Shown: piece by piece, positions 27,456 through 37,563 of the stretch
Layout: each line of letters begins with the position of its first letter
Position numbering within the stretch: position 1 is the first letter of the stretch
DNA from: G020354785 sp964521285
GTDB taxonomy: Bacteria > Bacteroidota > Bacteroidia > Bacteroidales > UBA10428
Assembly: GCA_964521285.1 (NCBI GenBank)
Contig: CAZFQS010000001.1
Location: 62,001-126,000 of the forward strand
Direction: 5' to 3'
Length of the DNA: 64,000 nucleotides
The notes under the pieces: generated by a model
The model's database searches: none
What the model was told of the DNA's origin: nothing
Seen by the model: only the letters and a program-made list of their open reading frames with translations
Translations under genes and position numbers: made by a program

Positions 27456-28946
27456 TTATTTGAATTCCTTAATTATTCTTTCTGCAGTCAATTTTCCCGA
27501 CATTAATGCTAAAGGCACACCATTTCCCGGATGTGTACACCCCCCTGCAAAATATAAATTTTTATAGACTTTATGCCTGTTATGAGGTCTGAAATAACCC
27601 ATCTGCATAATATTATGGCTTAGACTTCCAAAGGTAGCGCCAGCCGAAAGATTAAAAAGGGTTTTCCATGTCTGGGGTGTATAACATACTTCAAATTTTA
27701 TATGCGTTTCAAAATCATTAATCCCTTCTTTAGATAATCTTTGAAATATTGCTTTGCGGGCGTGTGATTTTAACATTGCCCATTCCTGTTCTTTAGTGCT
27801 ATCAATATGTCCTACCGGAACTATCGCGGTTATTGAATCCTGATTCTCCGGAGCTGCCGATTTATCTGATTTAACAGGTGAATGGATATAAAATATAGGT
27901 TCTTCCGGAAGTGATTTATCTGAAAAAATTGTATGAAAAGTTTCTTTAAAGGATTCTGATACGAAAACAGTATGCTGCTCAAGTTGCGAATATACGGTAT
28001 CAATTGCCCAGTGAAAAACAAAAGCTGAGCATGTATAGTTCAACTTGTTAAATCTCTCTGCCTTCCTGGTTTCAGGTAAAAGATTATTATAAGAATAAGG
28101 TAAGTCTGCGTTCGAAATTATTATATCTGCCGTGTGAAACGAATCATCTTCCAGAATAACACCCTCTGATTTATTATTATTTATTTTAATTTTTTTTACC
28201 GGTGAGTTCAGACAAAATTTCACATTATTTTCTGCTGCAATTGAGGATAAATTTTCAGTAATTTTTTGCATACCTCCTTCGGGAAACCATACTCCTTCAG
28301 TAAGTTCCATCGATGGTATAAGGGTAAATATAGCTGATGCCTTATATGGGTTTTGGCCCAGATACATATTTTGAAAAGTGAGAATAGCACGCAGCAATTC
28401 ATTTTTAAAATGTTTGCTTATATATTTATAATGATTTATGTATGCTTTCGATCTGATTAGCAGAATTATGTTTTTAATTATTGAATAATCGAAGATACTA
28501 TAATAGTTATGATCAATTAAATGTTTCATAGACTCTTTATATGTACTGTACCCCTTGTACATTAATTTCAGGAATTTATCATAACTTCCCTGTTCCAATG
28601 TCTCAAACTGCTTTTGTAATCCTGCCAAATCTGACGAGAAATATAATTCTTCACCATTATGAAATTTGACTTTATAAACCGGGTCCATACGATATAACTT
28701 CAACTCCTCCATAAAGTTTTTCCCAAAAGCAGTATATGTTTTTTCAAATACATCCGGCATCATTAATAAGGTTGCTCCAATATCAAACCGATGTCCGTTC
28801 ATAACAAAATTTCCGCATCTGCCTCCGGGAACCGAATTCTTTTCAAATATTGTTACGTTATATCCTTTTCTGGAAAGAAATATTCCTGCAGTTATACCAC
28901 CTATACCGGCTCCAATAATAATTACTTCAAGCCTCTTGCCCATCAC
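27456..28946 (-). CDS. crtI: CrtI-type phytoene desaturase
   Basis: A 496-residue FAD enzyme that introduces double bonds in phytoene or a related C30 chain. The FAD-binding GAGIGGITAG (about residues 12-21) and EKNSVPGGRCG are typical, and the C-terminal block FAGGCTHPGNGVPLALMSGK is the CrtI signature. It begins the crtI-crtB pair. No geranylgeranyl diphosphate synthase, lycopene cyclase or hydroxylase gene is in the window, so the end product is unknown. A second ATG one codon in is equally possible as start. Confidence 0.9.
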   Translation of the reverse strand: MMGKRLEVIIIGAGIGGITAGIFLSRKGYNVTIFEKNSVPGGRCGNFVMNGHRFDIGATLLMMPDVFEKTYTAFGKNFMEELKLYRMDPVYKVKFHNGEELYFSSDLAGLQKQFETLEQGSYDKFLKLMYKGYSTYKESMKHLIDHNYYSIFDYSIIKNIILLIRSKAYINHYKYISKHFKNELLRAILTFQNMYLGQNPYKASAIFTLIPSMELTEGVWFPEGGMQKITENLSSIAAENNVKFCLNSPVKKIKINNNKSEGVILEDDSFHTADIIISNADLPYSYNNLLPETRKAERFNKLNYTCSAFVFHWAIDTVYSQLEQHTVFVSESFKETFHTIFSDKSLPEEPIFYIHSPVKSDKSAAPENQDSITAIVPVGHIDSTKEQEWAMLKSHARKAIFQRLSKEGINDFETHIKFEVCYTPQTWKTLFNLSAGATFGSLSHNIMQMGYFRPHNRHKVYKNLYFAGGCTHPGNGVPLALMSGKLTAERIIKEFK

Positions 28947-29036
28947 ATATTATTTAAAACAGCAACAATATAATTATATTTAATTTTACAATCAAAAAAT
29001 TCATTTACATTATCATCAGGATTCCTCTGGTAACTT

Positions 29037-30053
29037 CTATTTACTTGTTAATGTCTCAGGATTTACTATACAAGGGACTCTTTTGTTTTTATAAAATCCG
29101 ATTATATTTTCAGCTGCTAATTTTGACATTTTGTCCCTTGTTTCAACTGTCGCAGAACCGATATGAGGTAAGACAGCTACATTTTCCATTGATAATAAAG
29201 GATTGTCCGGTTGCATTGGTTCAGGATTTGTTACATCAAGTCCGGCCCCCCAAATATTTCCATTCCTGAGCGCTTCAGTAAGATCCTGTTCATTATGGAC
29301 CATTCCCCTTGATGTATTGATAAATATTGCTGACTGCTTCATTTTATTAAAAGCTGCCTTATTAAATAATCCTTTTGTTTCATTGTTAAGGGTGCAGTGC
29401 ACTGATATCACATCACTTTGTTTTAATAAATCATCAAAACCAACAAGTCGTGCATCCAATAATTTCTCTGCTATCTTATTTTGTTTGCGGTTACAATAAA
29501 TTATTTTCATGTTGTAAGCTCCTTTGCATCGTTTGGCCATTTCAACACCTATTCTGCCCAGGCCGAATACCCCTAAAGTCTTATTCTTAAGTTCTATCCC
29601 AAGATTTGCTGTCGGACGAAAGTAGGTCCACTGTCCTTTTGATATGGTTTTGTGCAGATAAAACATTTTTCGTGACACAGCAATCATCAATCCAAATGCG
29701 ACATCAGCAGTGGCTTCACTCAACACATCTGGTGTAAAACCAACCGGGATACCCAGTCTTGTGGCTTCTGAAATGTCAATATTGTCAAATCCCACTGCAT
29801 ATTGAGAAATAATATCCAGATGCTTACACTCATTTAAAAAGAACTTATCGATATTTTCTGTCATAGTGCAGAGTAAGGCATTGTTTTTCCTGGCAGCCTC
29901 AATCAATTCCTGTTGTGTCATAGGTCTGTCCTTGTTCCAGGCTGTTACTTTAAACCCTTCTTTCTGCATCAATTCTATCCCTATTTCAGGATAGATTCTT
30001 GATACCAGAACTTTAATTTCTTCCGGTCTTTTCCTCATATTGTTGTGTATCAT
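29037..30053 (-). CDS. D-isomer-specific 2-hydroxyacid dehydrogenase (glycerate/glyoxylate type)
   Basis: A 338-residue NAD(P)-dependent enzyme that interconverts 2-keto and D-2-hydroxy acids. The dinucleotide motif GLGRIG and the catalytic Arg (INTSRGMVHNEQ), Glu (NPEPMQPDNPL) and His (LPHIGSATVETR) are in order. The blocks GFTPDVLSEATADVAFGLM and the overall layout are closest to glycerate/glyoxylate reductase (GRHPR) rather than to phosphoglycerate dehydrogenase or lactate dehydrogenase. ATGs at codons 1 and 6 are both possible starts. Confidence 0.85.
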   Translation of the reverse strand: MIHNNMRKRPEEIKVLVSRIYPEIGIELMQKEGFKVTAWNKDRPMTQQELIEAARKNNALLCTMTENIDKFFLNECKHLDIISQYAVGFDNIDISEATRLGIPVGFTPDVLSEATADVAFGLMIAVSRKMFYLHKTISKGQWTYFRPTANLGIELKNKTLGVFGLGRIGVEMAKRCKGAYNMKIIYCNRKQNKIAEKLLDARLVGFDDLLKQSDVISVHCTLNNETKGLFNKAAFNKMKQSAIFINTSRGMVHNEQDLTEALRNGNIWGAGLDVTNPEPMQPDNPLLSMENVAVLPHIGSATVETRDKMSKLAAENIIGFYKNKRVPCIVNPETLTSK

Positions 30054-30164
30054 ATGCTATTATAATATAAATCCGCGTATATATCAGGTTACGTCTCTAA
30101 AGGATGCGGGGAGTTTACAGTTATGCAAAAATAAATATTCAATCAATATATTTTTTGCTGCAGA

Positions 30165-30515
30165 TCAACTTTTGGGTTTGTATCTGTTCTTATCAGCAAA
30201 GAAATCTATCAACCGGGATCTGCATTTGAATTCTGCTGAGTGTATAATGCCATCAGGTATATAGTAATAGTCACCTTTCTTATAAGTATCGGTCTTACCA
30301 CCAATTGTAAGTTTCATCTCCCCTTCAATTACAATGCCCCATTGGGGGCCATGGGAATGTTCAGCAACTTTACCAATAGGCTCAATATCAAAAAATACAA
30401 CCTGGTGATCCTTAGCCTGGGATATCCATCCGTGAACACCTTTAAATGGAATATCAGCTTCAGGTAAATTCCTTATTATTTCAGGATAAACATCATTTAA
30501 ATTCTTACTTTTCAT
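30165..30515 (-). CDS. Small cupin-domain protein
   Basis: A 116-residue single cupin. The first cupin motif (HSHGPQWGIVIEGEMKLTIGG, about residues 53-73) gives two His and a Glu-like ligand, and the second (YYIPDGIIHSAEF) another His, so a metal site is likely. Such small cupins range from isomerases to sugar-binding proteins, and no substrate can be assigned. It lies on the same strand as the YhcH and DinB genes and the dehydrogenase. Confidence 0.8.
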   Translation of the reverse strand: MKSKNLNDVYPEIIRNLPEADIPFKGVHGWISQAKDHQVVFFDIEPIGKVAEHSHGPQWGIVIEGEMKLTIGGKTDTYKKGDYYYIPDGIIHSAEFKCRSRLIDFFADKNRYKPKS

Positions 30516-30592
30516 CTTATTTTGATTTTATATTTGCGGTTTTAATAATGACTTTGGTATGATTAAAGCGGGTTAAATGACAACACTTGTTC

Positions 30593-31042
30593 TCAGATTC
30601 GTACTTTTATTACTACTTTTTTAACTTTTAATATTGAATCTGTTTTTACTCCGGGCATATGAAGGTCATCAGGAAAGAATATAGCAAACATTCCTCCAGT
30701 CATTTCTACAAATGATGTTTCCTCATTGAAAAAGGCACAATCCTTACTTTCATCATATTCCTTGGTCGGAATCTGATTTACAAGGGGGGCTACTCCTATC
30801 AGCTCGACACCTGAACAAATGTATTGAATATCAATAAATTTACGATGTGCTTCAAGTACACAATCACTTACATTTTTTGTTTCGTACTCATTCACTATTG
30901 CGAAAATATTATCATTTTCAATTTCATATCTCCCGGGTTCAATCCTCGAAAAATCTGTTGAATTAATGTATTTAAATGCTTTGGCAATTCGTTTGCCGAG
31001 ATTTAAATACAGGCCTGAATTTTCAATTTTGTCAATGATCAT
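30593..31042 (-). CDS. YhcH/YjgK/YiaL family protein
   Basis: A 149-residue protein of the DUF386 (YhcH/YjgK/YiaL) family, a cupin-like fold linked to sugar metabolism and biofilm traits; EbgC is a relative. The family blocks HRKFIDIQYICSGVE, FAIFFPDDLHMPG and KKVVIKV are all present, giving the conserved His and Glu residues of the metal site. It starts one base after the stop of the DinB-like gene, so translational coupling is likely. The ligand may be an anomer of a free sugar, an inference from family studies. Confidence 0.85.
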   Translation of the reverse strand: MIIDKIENSGLYLNLGKRIAKAFKYINSTDFSRIEPGRYEIENDNIFAIVNEYETKNVSDCVLEAHRKFIDIQYICSGVELIGVAPLVNQIPTKEYDESKDCAFFNEETSFVEMTGGMFAIFFPDDLHMPGVKTDSILKVKKVVIKVRI

Positions 31043-31043
31043 T

Positions 31044-31523
31044 TTATTCCCTGTTTATTAATTTTTTTATCTCATCGAGATGTAGCTTAAAATGTTGCAG
31101 ATAATCGACTACCATAACCTCCAGCGATATTTTCTCATTTAACCCGGATATCCATATATTCCCAAGTTTTTCAGTATTTATATTCTGAATCACATGCACA
31201 ATGTGCAGGTTAGTGTATTTCCATAATTGAACCAGGCTGTTCCATTCTTTCTCCTGGTAGTTCTGAATGGCTATCCACCTGTCGTTATTGCCAAAATTTG
31301 CATAGTCAGGAAAAATCAAAGGACTTTCCTGGTATTGCAGGTGTATTATTCTATGCGTGTTATTTGAGGCAGAATCCACCATATGCCCTGTAATTTGCTT
31401 TATAGTGCGATTTTGACTATTTCGTCGTTCAGTAATAACATTAACTGGAAGAGTCAATAATTTTTTTCCCCATTCTTTAATAAGAGTTAATAACTCCTGG
31501 CAGATTGACTCAAATTTATTCAT
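31044..31523 (-). CDS. DinB-like four-helix protein
   Basis: A 159-residue protein of the DinB/YfiT-like superfamily, a four-helix bundle that usually binds a metal through three His residues. The candidates are GHMVDSASN (about residue 46) and YLQHFKLHLDE near the C-terminus. Members act in thiol transfer or stress response, and many have no known job. It directly precedes and is coupled to the YhcH-type gene. Confidence 0.75.
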   Translation of the reverse strand: MNKFESICQELLTLIKEWGKKLLTLPVNVITERRNSQNRTIKQITGHMVDSASNNTHRIIHLQYQESPLIFPDYANFGNNDRWIAIQNYQEKEWNSLVQLWKYTNLHIVHVIQNINTEKLGNIWISGLNEKISLEVMVVDYLQHFKLHLDEIKKLINRE

Positions 31524-31633
31524 AGTCTCGCTTTTTACTTTTAATTAATTATGTGTTTTCTAATATTGTTGTATTATTAGTGCTGCCAATGACAGTATTT
31601 TCATTTATAAATCAATACCAATTTAAACATTTT

Positions 31634-32758
31634 TTATATAACATCCTTTTTAAAAATTCTGTACTTTTTGTATACATTGCCATTCATTCGTTCCAATTCT
31701 GCCCTCATTTTAACATTGGTTTCCAGTACAAGGTGACTGTCAATATATTTCAATCCGGCTTTGTGAGCTTCCTCAATCATTTTAACACCTATAACCGCGT
31801 CAATGCCCAAATTCTTGTAATCATCATGTATCCCTCCAAGCAACAAGTCCAGTTGCATTGCTTTTTTCCTGTAGTACAATATTTTTAGTATTCCGAACGG
31901 AAAAATATGACCCTTGCAGCTTCTGATACCCTGGCTTATATCAGGCATTCCAATAATAAAGGCTATAACTTCATTGTCTTTATTTACTACTACCTTGATA
32001 AATCTTGGATCTAATATTGAAAAATAACGCCGTGTTATATCATCCATCTCTTGCTCATTGAGGGGAGAAAAGGCATATATATCACTGTATACCTGGTTAA
32101 GCAGGTTCAGTACCGGCCTGATAAACGGCTTTAACTGTCTGTGTGATTTAAAATTATGTATATGTATATTGTTATTTTGAATTCCCCGCTCATAAATTTT
32201 GTTATAGAAATCAGGTATCTCATCAGGGATAGTTATCTTGTAAACCAGTAAATCCTCGTGTTTCGTGTAGCCGGCATTTTCAACATGTATTACCTGGTAA
32301 GGGTAATTGCAGTTGGTAGCAATGACTATTGGTTCTTCAAAACCTTCGATAAGCATTCCCTGAGGATCTTTGTCGGAAAAACCCAGGGGGCCCACCAGTC
32401 TTTTCATCTTTTTTGAGCTGATCCACTGTTCAACGGCTTTTAAAAGGGCATGTGCTACATCCTGCTCATCGTATGTTTCAAGTAAACAAAACCTTCCGTC
32501 ATATTCATTATGAGCTTCATTATATTTATGGTTAATAATTCCCATGATCCGGCCAACTGGTTTATTTCCTCTTATTGCCAATAAAAGAATTGTATCGCAA
32601 TAATTGAAAAAGCGGTTTCTGCGGGGATTGAAATATTGCCATTCATCAATATATATCGGGGGCACCCAGTTTTTATGAGTTTTATGGATTTTTGCAGGAA
32701 GATAGATGAAGTGTTTCAGATGCTTCCTGCTCGTGACTTCAATTATTTCAACGGCCAT
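31634..32758 (-). CDS. GNAT-like N-acetyltransferase domain protein
   Basis: A 374-residue protein seen widely in Bacteroidota, with the weak acetyl-CoA fold of GNAT enzymes. There are two likely halves: one with LLLAIRGNKPVGRIMGIINHKY (about residues 57-78) and one ending in LGIDAVIGVKMIEEAHKAG (about 320-340), where the acetyl-CoA loop should be. The motif KRLVGPLGFSDKDPQGMLIEGF is typical of this group. No substrate is known to me. It lies 34 bases after parC on the same strand and may be read from the same mRNA. Confidence 0.65.
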   Translation of the reverse strand: MAVEIIEVTSRKHLKHFIYLPAKIHKTHKNWVPPIYIDEWQYFNPRRNRFFNYCDTILLLAIRGNKPVGRIMGIINHKYNEAHNEYDGRFCLLETYDEQDVAHALLKAVEQWISSKKMKRLVGPLGFSDKDPQGMLIEGFEEPIVIATNCNYPYQVIHVENAGYTKHEDLLVYKITIPDEIPDFYNKIYERGIQNNNIHIHNFKSHRQLKPFIRPVLNLLNQVYSDIYAFSPLNEQEMDDITRRYFSILDPRFIKVVVNKDNEVIAFIIGMPDISQGIRSCKGHIFPFGILKILYYRKKAMQLDLLLGGIHDDYKNLGIDAVIGVKMIEEAHKAGLKYIDSHLVLETNVKMRAELERMNGNVYKKYRIFKKDVI

Positions 32759-32792
32759 TTTTTAAACTGAGTGTTCTAAAATTAAGAATATT

Positions 32793-35438
32793 TTACCATT
32801 CAAGAGTCATCTGCTGGCCATTCAAATTTTTATCTTCAATATTCTTTATATCTGGCGTTTCTTCCTTTATCTTTTCCTCTTCCTGTTCAGCCTTTGTCAT
32901 TACAGGTTCGAGTTCTTTTACTACAGCAACTTCGTAATTCGATAAGCGTTTGCCCTTGGCTTTATAACTCTTGACGCCTATGAACTTCGCTACCTCTATT
33001 ATTTCATTGTTCCTGTGACTTTGGTCCCCGCCGAACTTCAACTCAAACCTCGGATATTCAACTTCAGTTATTCTTATCAGTCTTGATTCAGGATTATCAC
33101 CAATAAAACTTACCGGTTTTTCTGTATTTTCTATTGTAAAACGTTTTACATAATAATACTTGAGTGTTGCATCAAAATATACTGCTGAAAATATTTTATC
33201 GGGATTATACTTCTCAATTATCAGCAAGTCATCCTCAAAATGGTTTGACAAGTCAAATGATGATAATCTGAATTTGCCTGACTTTGTAATTACCATTAAC
33301 CTGTCATCACCCTTAAATTCTCCAAGCAGGTTACCTCTTCCGTCAGCATTGAGCCGGTTTACATCGGCGTCAAACCATACCTTCCTCCCTCCCAGTGTTG
33401 AAAGTCCTTTTTCTTTTAATACAATTTTGCTTACGGCATACTTAGTGAGGATATTTCCCATCGAACTTCTACCTTTTATGGCGAGCTCCCCAAAGTCAGT
33501 TTCCAAAATCAAATTTCTTAGTCTGGGCCTGGGCTTTAAATGAACCCTGACAGTTTCGGCCTCACCATTAGGATTGGCACTTAAGTACAATATTCTTGAG
33601 CCGTCCTTTCCCTTTGTTAAATCGTACTCATTATCCCTTATTAATCCTGTAATGGCACATCTTTTCATCATTATATTGCCATTTTTCCCGTCTCTGTAAA
33701 TTATATTAAAAATTGTCCTTGTATCATTCTTCTTAAATACCCCTGCATAAAAAATGTCTTTTCCTACAAAAGTCTTCTCAGAAACTTTTGTTATCAGGTA
33801 TTTTCCATCCCTGCGAATTACCAGAATGTCGTCAATATCTGAACACTCCCCAATAAATTCATCTTTTCTCAGGGATGTGCCGAGAAATCCCTCTTCCCTG
33901 TTGATGTACAGTCTCTCGTTGGCAACAACTACCTTGGAAGCTATTATAGTATCAAAATTTTTAATCTCTGTTCTTCTTTCCCTTCCTTTTCCGTATTTTT
34001 TCTTTATCTGCCTGTAATAGTTAATTGTATATGGAATTATATTTTCCAGATGATTCTTTACTTCGTCAATATTTGTCTCAATTTCCTTGATATAGTCATC
34101 AGCCTTTAAAGAACTGTATTTTGATATGCGTTTAATAGGTATATTAGACAAACGTATTAAATCATCCCTTGTCACTTCCCTTAAGAGCTTCTTTTTAAAA
34201 GGTTCAAATCCCTTATCGATAGTTTCCAGTATTTCTTCCTCGGTTTTACATTTTTTTATATCCTCGTAAAGTTCATTTTCTATAAATATTTTTTCCAGAC
34301 TTGCTATATGCCATGCATCCTCAAGTTCTTCGAGTCTTATCTGCAGCTCTTTTTTAAGCAGATCGACTGTTCTTTGGGCTGATATTTTCAATATTTCTGA
34401 AACTCCCAAAAAAACGGGCTTGTCATCTTTAATAATACAGGAATTGGGAGAAACGGGTATTTCACAATCCGTAAAGGCATAGAGAGCATCAATAGTCTTG
34501 TCCGGAGATATTCCCGGGGCAAGGCTTATCAGTATTTCTACATTTTCTGCAGTATTATCATCAATCTTTTTAATTTTTATTTTTCCCTTCTCATTGGCCT
34601 TTATTATTGACTCAATTAATGTGGGAGTAGTTCGGCCATATGGCACCTCGGTAATTAATAATGTCTTCTTATCCAGTTTCCTTATCCTGGCTCTGATTTT
34701 TATCAACCCTCCGCGTAAGCCGTCATTATATCTTGAGAAATCTGCCAGTCCTCCGGTCGGAAAATCAGGATATAATTCAAACCCTTTACCTTGCAGGTGT
34801 GCTATAGATGCGTCAATAAGCTCAATAAAATTGTGCGGTAATATTTTTGATGCCAGTCCGACTGCTATTCCTTCTACTCCCAGGGCCAGCAACATAGGAA
34901 ATTTCACAGGCAGGGTAATAGGCTCTTTATTTCTTCCGTCATACGAGGCTTTCCAGACTGTCGTTTTCGGATTAAATACAACATCCAGGGCAAATTTTGA
35001 TAACCTTGCTTCAATATACCTTGGAGCTGCTGCCCCATCACCTGTAAGCACATTACCCCAGTTACCCTGTGTGTCTATTAATAAATCTTTTTGTCCCAGC
35101 TGAACCAGGGCATCCCCAATAGATGCGTCTCCATGGGGATGAAACTGCATTGTATGACCTATAATATTGGCAACTTTATTGAACCTGCCATCATCCAGCC
35201 TTTTCATTGAATGCAGGATCCTCCGCTGGACAGGTTTAAACCCATCATCGAGGTGGGGCACTGCACGTTCAAGGATTACATATGATGCATAATCAAGAAA
35301 CCAGTCCTTGTACATGCCAGACAACCTGGTAACATTGGTGTAAGCTTGAGATTGCGTACCCGAACTATCATCCAGCTCTAGTATATCATCATCTAAATTC
35401 TGTTGGTCCTTATTGTTTTCCTGGTTTTCCTGGTTCAT
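32793..35438 (-). CDS. parC: DNA topoisomerase IV subunit A
   Basis: An 881-residue GyrA/ParC-type subunit that breaks and rejoins DNA. The active-site Tyr is Tyr141 in RYIEARLSKFA, and PHLDDGFKPVQRRIL and HPHGDASIGDALV in the winged-helix domain are standard. A coiled-coil tower (about residues 355-460) and a C-terminal beta-pinwheel follow; the tail after residue about 840 is acidic and low-complexity. The neighbour is parE and no GyrA-box (QRRGGKG) is seen, which fits topoisomerase IV rather than gyrase. It starts 38 bases after parE. Confidence 0.93.
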   Translation of the reverse strand: MNQENQENNKDQQNLDDDILELDDSSGTQSQAYTNVTRLSGMYKDWFLDYASYVILERAVPHLDDGFKPVQRRILHSMKRLDDGRFNKVANIIGHTMQFHPHGDASIGDALVQLGQKDLLIDTQGNWGNVLTGDGAAAPRYIEARLSKFALDVVFNPKTTVWKASYDGRNKEPITLPVKFPMLLALGVEGIAVGLASKILPHNFIELIDASIAHLQGKGFELYPDFPTGGLADFSRYNDGLRGGLIKIRARIRKLDKKTLLITEVPYGRTTPTLIESIIKANEKGKIKIKKIDDNTAENVEILISLAPGISPDKTIDALYAFTDCEIPVSPNSCIIKDDKPVFLGVSEILKISAQRTVDLLKKELQIRLEELEDAWHIASLEKIFIENELYEDIKKCKTEEEILETIDKGFEPFKKKLLREVTRDDLIRLSNIPIKRISKYSSLKADDYIKEIETNIDEVKNHLENIIPYTINYYRQIKKKYGKGRERRTEIKNFDTIIASKVVVANERLYINREEGFLGTSLRKDEFIGECSDIDDILVIRRDGKYLITKVSEKTFVGKDIFYAGVFKKNDTRTIFNIIYRDGKNGNIMMKRCAITGLIRDNEYDLTKGKDGSRILYLSANPNGEAETVRVHLKPRPRLRNLILETDFGELAIKGRSSMGNILTKYAVSKIVLKEKGLSTLGGRKVWFDADVNRLNADGRGNLLGEFKGDDRLMVITKSGKFRLSSFDLSNHFEDDLLIIEKYNPDKIFSAVYFDATLKYYYVKRFTIENTEKPVSFIGDNPESRLIRITEVEYPRFELKFGGDQSHRNNEIIEVAKFIGVKSYKAKGKRLSNYEVAVVKELEPVMTKAEQEEEKIKEETPDIKNIEDKNLNGQQMTLEW

Positions 35439-35476
35439 AATAAAGTTAAACTTTTCAAGCTGTTGATTAAAAATAT

Positions 35477-37318
35477 TTATATTTCAACCAAATCCTCTTC
35501 GATGCGGAGATTATCTATAATAAATTCCTGGCGCTCGGGAGTGTTTTTACCCATATAAAAAGGTAAAATCTCTGAAACCGTATCATCTTTCTTTAACCTT
35601 ACAGGATCCAGTCTCATATCCTTACCTATGAAGTGTTTAAACTCATCAGGTGATATTTCCCCCAGCCCCTTAAATCTGGTAATTTCAGGATTCGTTCCTA
35701 ATTTTTCCACTGCCAGATCCTTTTCTTCCTGAGAATAGCAATATATTGTTTCTTTTTTGTTTCTTACCCTGAAAAGTGGTGTCTGAAGAATATAGAGATG
35801 CCCTTTTCTGACCAGGTCAGGGAAAAACTGTACAAAAAAGGTTATCAGAAGAAGCCGTATGTGCATGCCATCAACATCAGCGTCTGTAGCTATTACAACA
35901 TTATGATATCTCAGGTTTTCAAGGTCATCTTCAATATCTAATGCGGCTTGTAATAAGTTAAATTCTTCATTTTCGTATACTATCTTTTTTGTCAGCCCAT
36001 AAGTATTTAATGGTTTGCCTTTAAGGCTGAAAACGGCCTGCGTATTAACATCCCTTGATTTTGTAATGGAACCGCTTGCTGAATCGCCTTCGGTAATAAA
36101 TATTGTTGTTTCAAACCTCCTCTCATCGTTTGAGTTGTAATGAATTTTGCAGTCTCTCAGTTTTCTGTTATGAAGACTTGCCTTCTTGGCTCTTTCTCGT
36201 GCGATCTTTTTTATGCTCGAGATAGCTTTCCGCTCCTTTTCTGACTCTATAATTTTCCTTAAAATGACGTCAGCAGTTTCCGGATTCTTATGAAGATAAT
36301 TATCAAGTTTGGTCTTGATAAAATCTCCAATAAAATTACGGATTGATGGCCCGTTTGGCCCTATGTCCCTGGAGCCCAGCTTGGTTTTAGTCTGCGATTC
36401 AAAAACAGGCTCCTCAACCTTTATGCTTAGAGCGGCAATTATTGAAGCCCTTATATCCGAGGGCTCAAAATCTTTTCTGTAAAAGTCGCGAATTGTCTTT
36501 ACCAGGGCTTCCCTGAAGGCATTAAGGTGTGTTCCTCCCTGGATGGTGTTCTGACCATTTACAAAAGTGTAATATGTTTCTCCGTACTGGTTACCATGAG
36601 TTATAGCAATCTCAATATCAGTATCTTTAAGATGAATTACAGGATATAAAATTTCAGAGTTTATATTCTCATTAAGAAGATCCAGCAAACCGTTTTTGGA
36701 ACAGTATGATACTCCGTTGAGTTTTATGGTTAGGCCGCTATTCAGATACACATAGTTCTTAATCAATGATTCCACATAATCATCTATGAATCTGAATGTA
36801 CCAAACATTTTTATATCAGGCACAAATGAAACAAGGGTCCCGTTCTTTGATTCGGTCTTATGTTCTTTTTGATCATCAGTCAGGTTACCCTCCTCAAAGC
36901 CCACAGCCTTTATAACCCCTTCACGAAATGACTTGATGATAAATTTTGAGGATAGAGCATTTACTGCTTTAATACCTACTCCATTTAATCCGACAGATTT
37001 CTTAAAAACCTTTGAATCATATTTTGCACCTGTATTCATTTTGGAAGCTACGTCCTTTACCTTACCAAGGGGTATACCTCTTCCGTAGTCCCTTATTTTT
37101 ACTATATTTTCATTGATGACAATGTCTATCACCTTTCCGAAACCCATCATGTATTCATCAACGGAGTTGTCCAGGACTTCTTTAATCAGTACATATATAC
37201 CGTCGTCCTGTGAGGAACCGTCCCCCAGTTTACCAATATACATCCCCGGCCGCTTACGTATATGTTCTCTCCAGTCAAGTGTGCGAATCGTCTCTTCTGA
37301 ATATGCTGATGCGTTCAT
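35477..37318 (-). CDS. parE: DNA topoisomerase IV subunit B
   Basis: A 613-residue ATPase subunit. The GHKL ATP site is shown by EVLDNSVDEYMMGFG and RDYGRGIPLGKV (about residues 47-85), the Toprim motif by TEGDSASG (about 408-415) and its DxD by ATDADVDGMHI (about 478-488). Length and order fit ParE of Bacteroidota. It is the upstream gene of the parE-parC pair; decatenation of daughter chromosomes is the expected role. A TATATTTG -7 element lies 18 bases before its start. Confidence 0.93.
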   Translation of the reverse strand: MNASAYSEETIRTLDWREHIRKRPGMYIGKLGDGSSQDDGIYVLIKEVLDNSVDEYMMGFGKVIDIVINENIVKIRDYGRGIPLGKVKDVASKMNTGAKYDSKVFKKSVGLNGVGIKAVNALSSKFIIKSFREGVIKAVGFEEGNLTDDQKEHKTESKNGTLVSFVPDIKMFGTFRFIDDYVESLIKNYVYLNSGLTIKLNGVSYCSKNGLLDLLNENINSEILYPVIHLKDTDIEIAITHGNQYGETYYTFVNGQNTIQGGTHLNAFREALVKTIRDFYRKDFEPSDIRASIIAALSIKVEEPVFESQTKTKLGSRDIGPNGPSIRNFIGDFIKTKLDNYLHKNPETADVILRKIIESEKERKAISSIKKIARERAKKASLHNRKLRDCKIHYNSNDERRFETTIFITEGDSASGSITKSRDVNTQAVFSLKGKPLNTYGLTKKIVYENEEFNLLQAALDIEDDLENLRYHNVVIATDADVDGMHIRLLLITFFVQFFPDLVRKGHLYILQTPLFRVRNKKETIYCYSQEEKDLAVEKLGTNPEITRFKGLGEISPDEFKHFIGKDMRLDPVRLKKDDTVSEILPFYMGKNTPERQEFIIDNLRIEEDLVEI

Positions 37319-37335
37319 AATCTAATCATTTGCCG

Positions 37336-37343
37336 CAAATATA
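37336..37343 (-). promoter_or_regulatory. Candidate -7 element for parE
   Basis: On the minus strand this reads TATATTTG, a full match to TAnnTTTG, 18 bases before the parE start codon. No clear -33 TTTG is visible. Confidence 0.5.
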
Positions 37344-37500
37344 TAGAAAAGTTAATATGACAGGGAATTTCTTTATTAACAACAGGAAGGATAACAGCGT
37401 TGTTAACAATTTTATTTAATATTTGGAAATCATTCGTTTAGATAACGATTTTTCGTTAATAGGTAAAAAGTAATTGTTGAAAAATTTTGTTCTGCAGGAC

Positions 37501-37556
37501 AACAGAGTAATTCAACAACAGAGCAATACAACAATAGAGTAATAGAACAATAGAAT
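37501..37556. repeat. 8-bp tandem repeat, copy 1 (7 units)
   Basis: Seven degenerate 8-base units of the form AAyAsArC, such as AACAGAGT, AATACAAC, AATAGAGT and AATAGAAC. The array ends 7 bases before the complement of the doxX stop codon, so it would lie in the 3' end of that mRNA, reading CTATT-rich on the coding strand. Similar arrays sit at 43745 and 58215. Confidence 0.75.
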
Positions 37557-37563
37557 ATTAATT

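Noticed and set aside
34195..34215. GGTTCAAATCCC, resembling the T arm of a tRNA
   Set aside because: It lies inside parC and no cloverleaf forms around it.
34498..35103. A 201-codon open stretch on the strand opposite parC
   Set aside because: It is fully inside parC in antisense, has low-complexity composition and no recognisable domain.
37440..37560. The tandem 8-bp array as a CRISPR-like repeat
   Set aside because: Units are 8 bases, directly adjacent and degenerate; there are no spacers and no cas genes.
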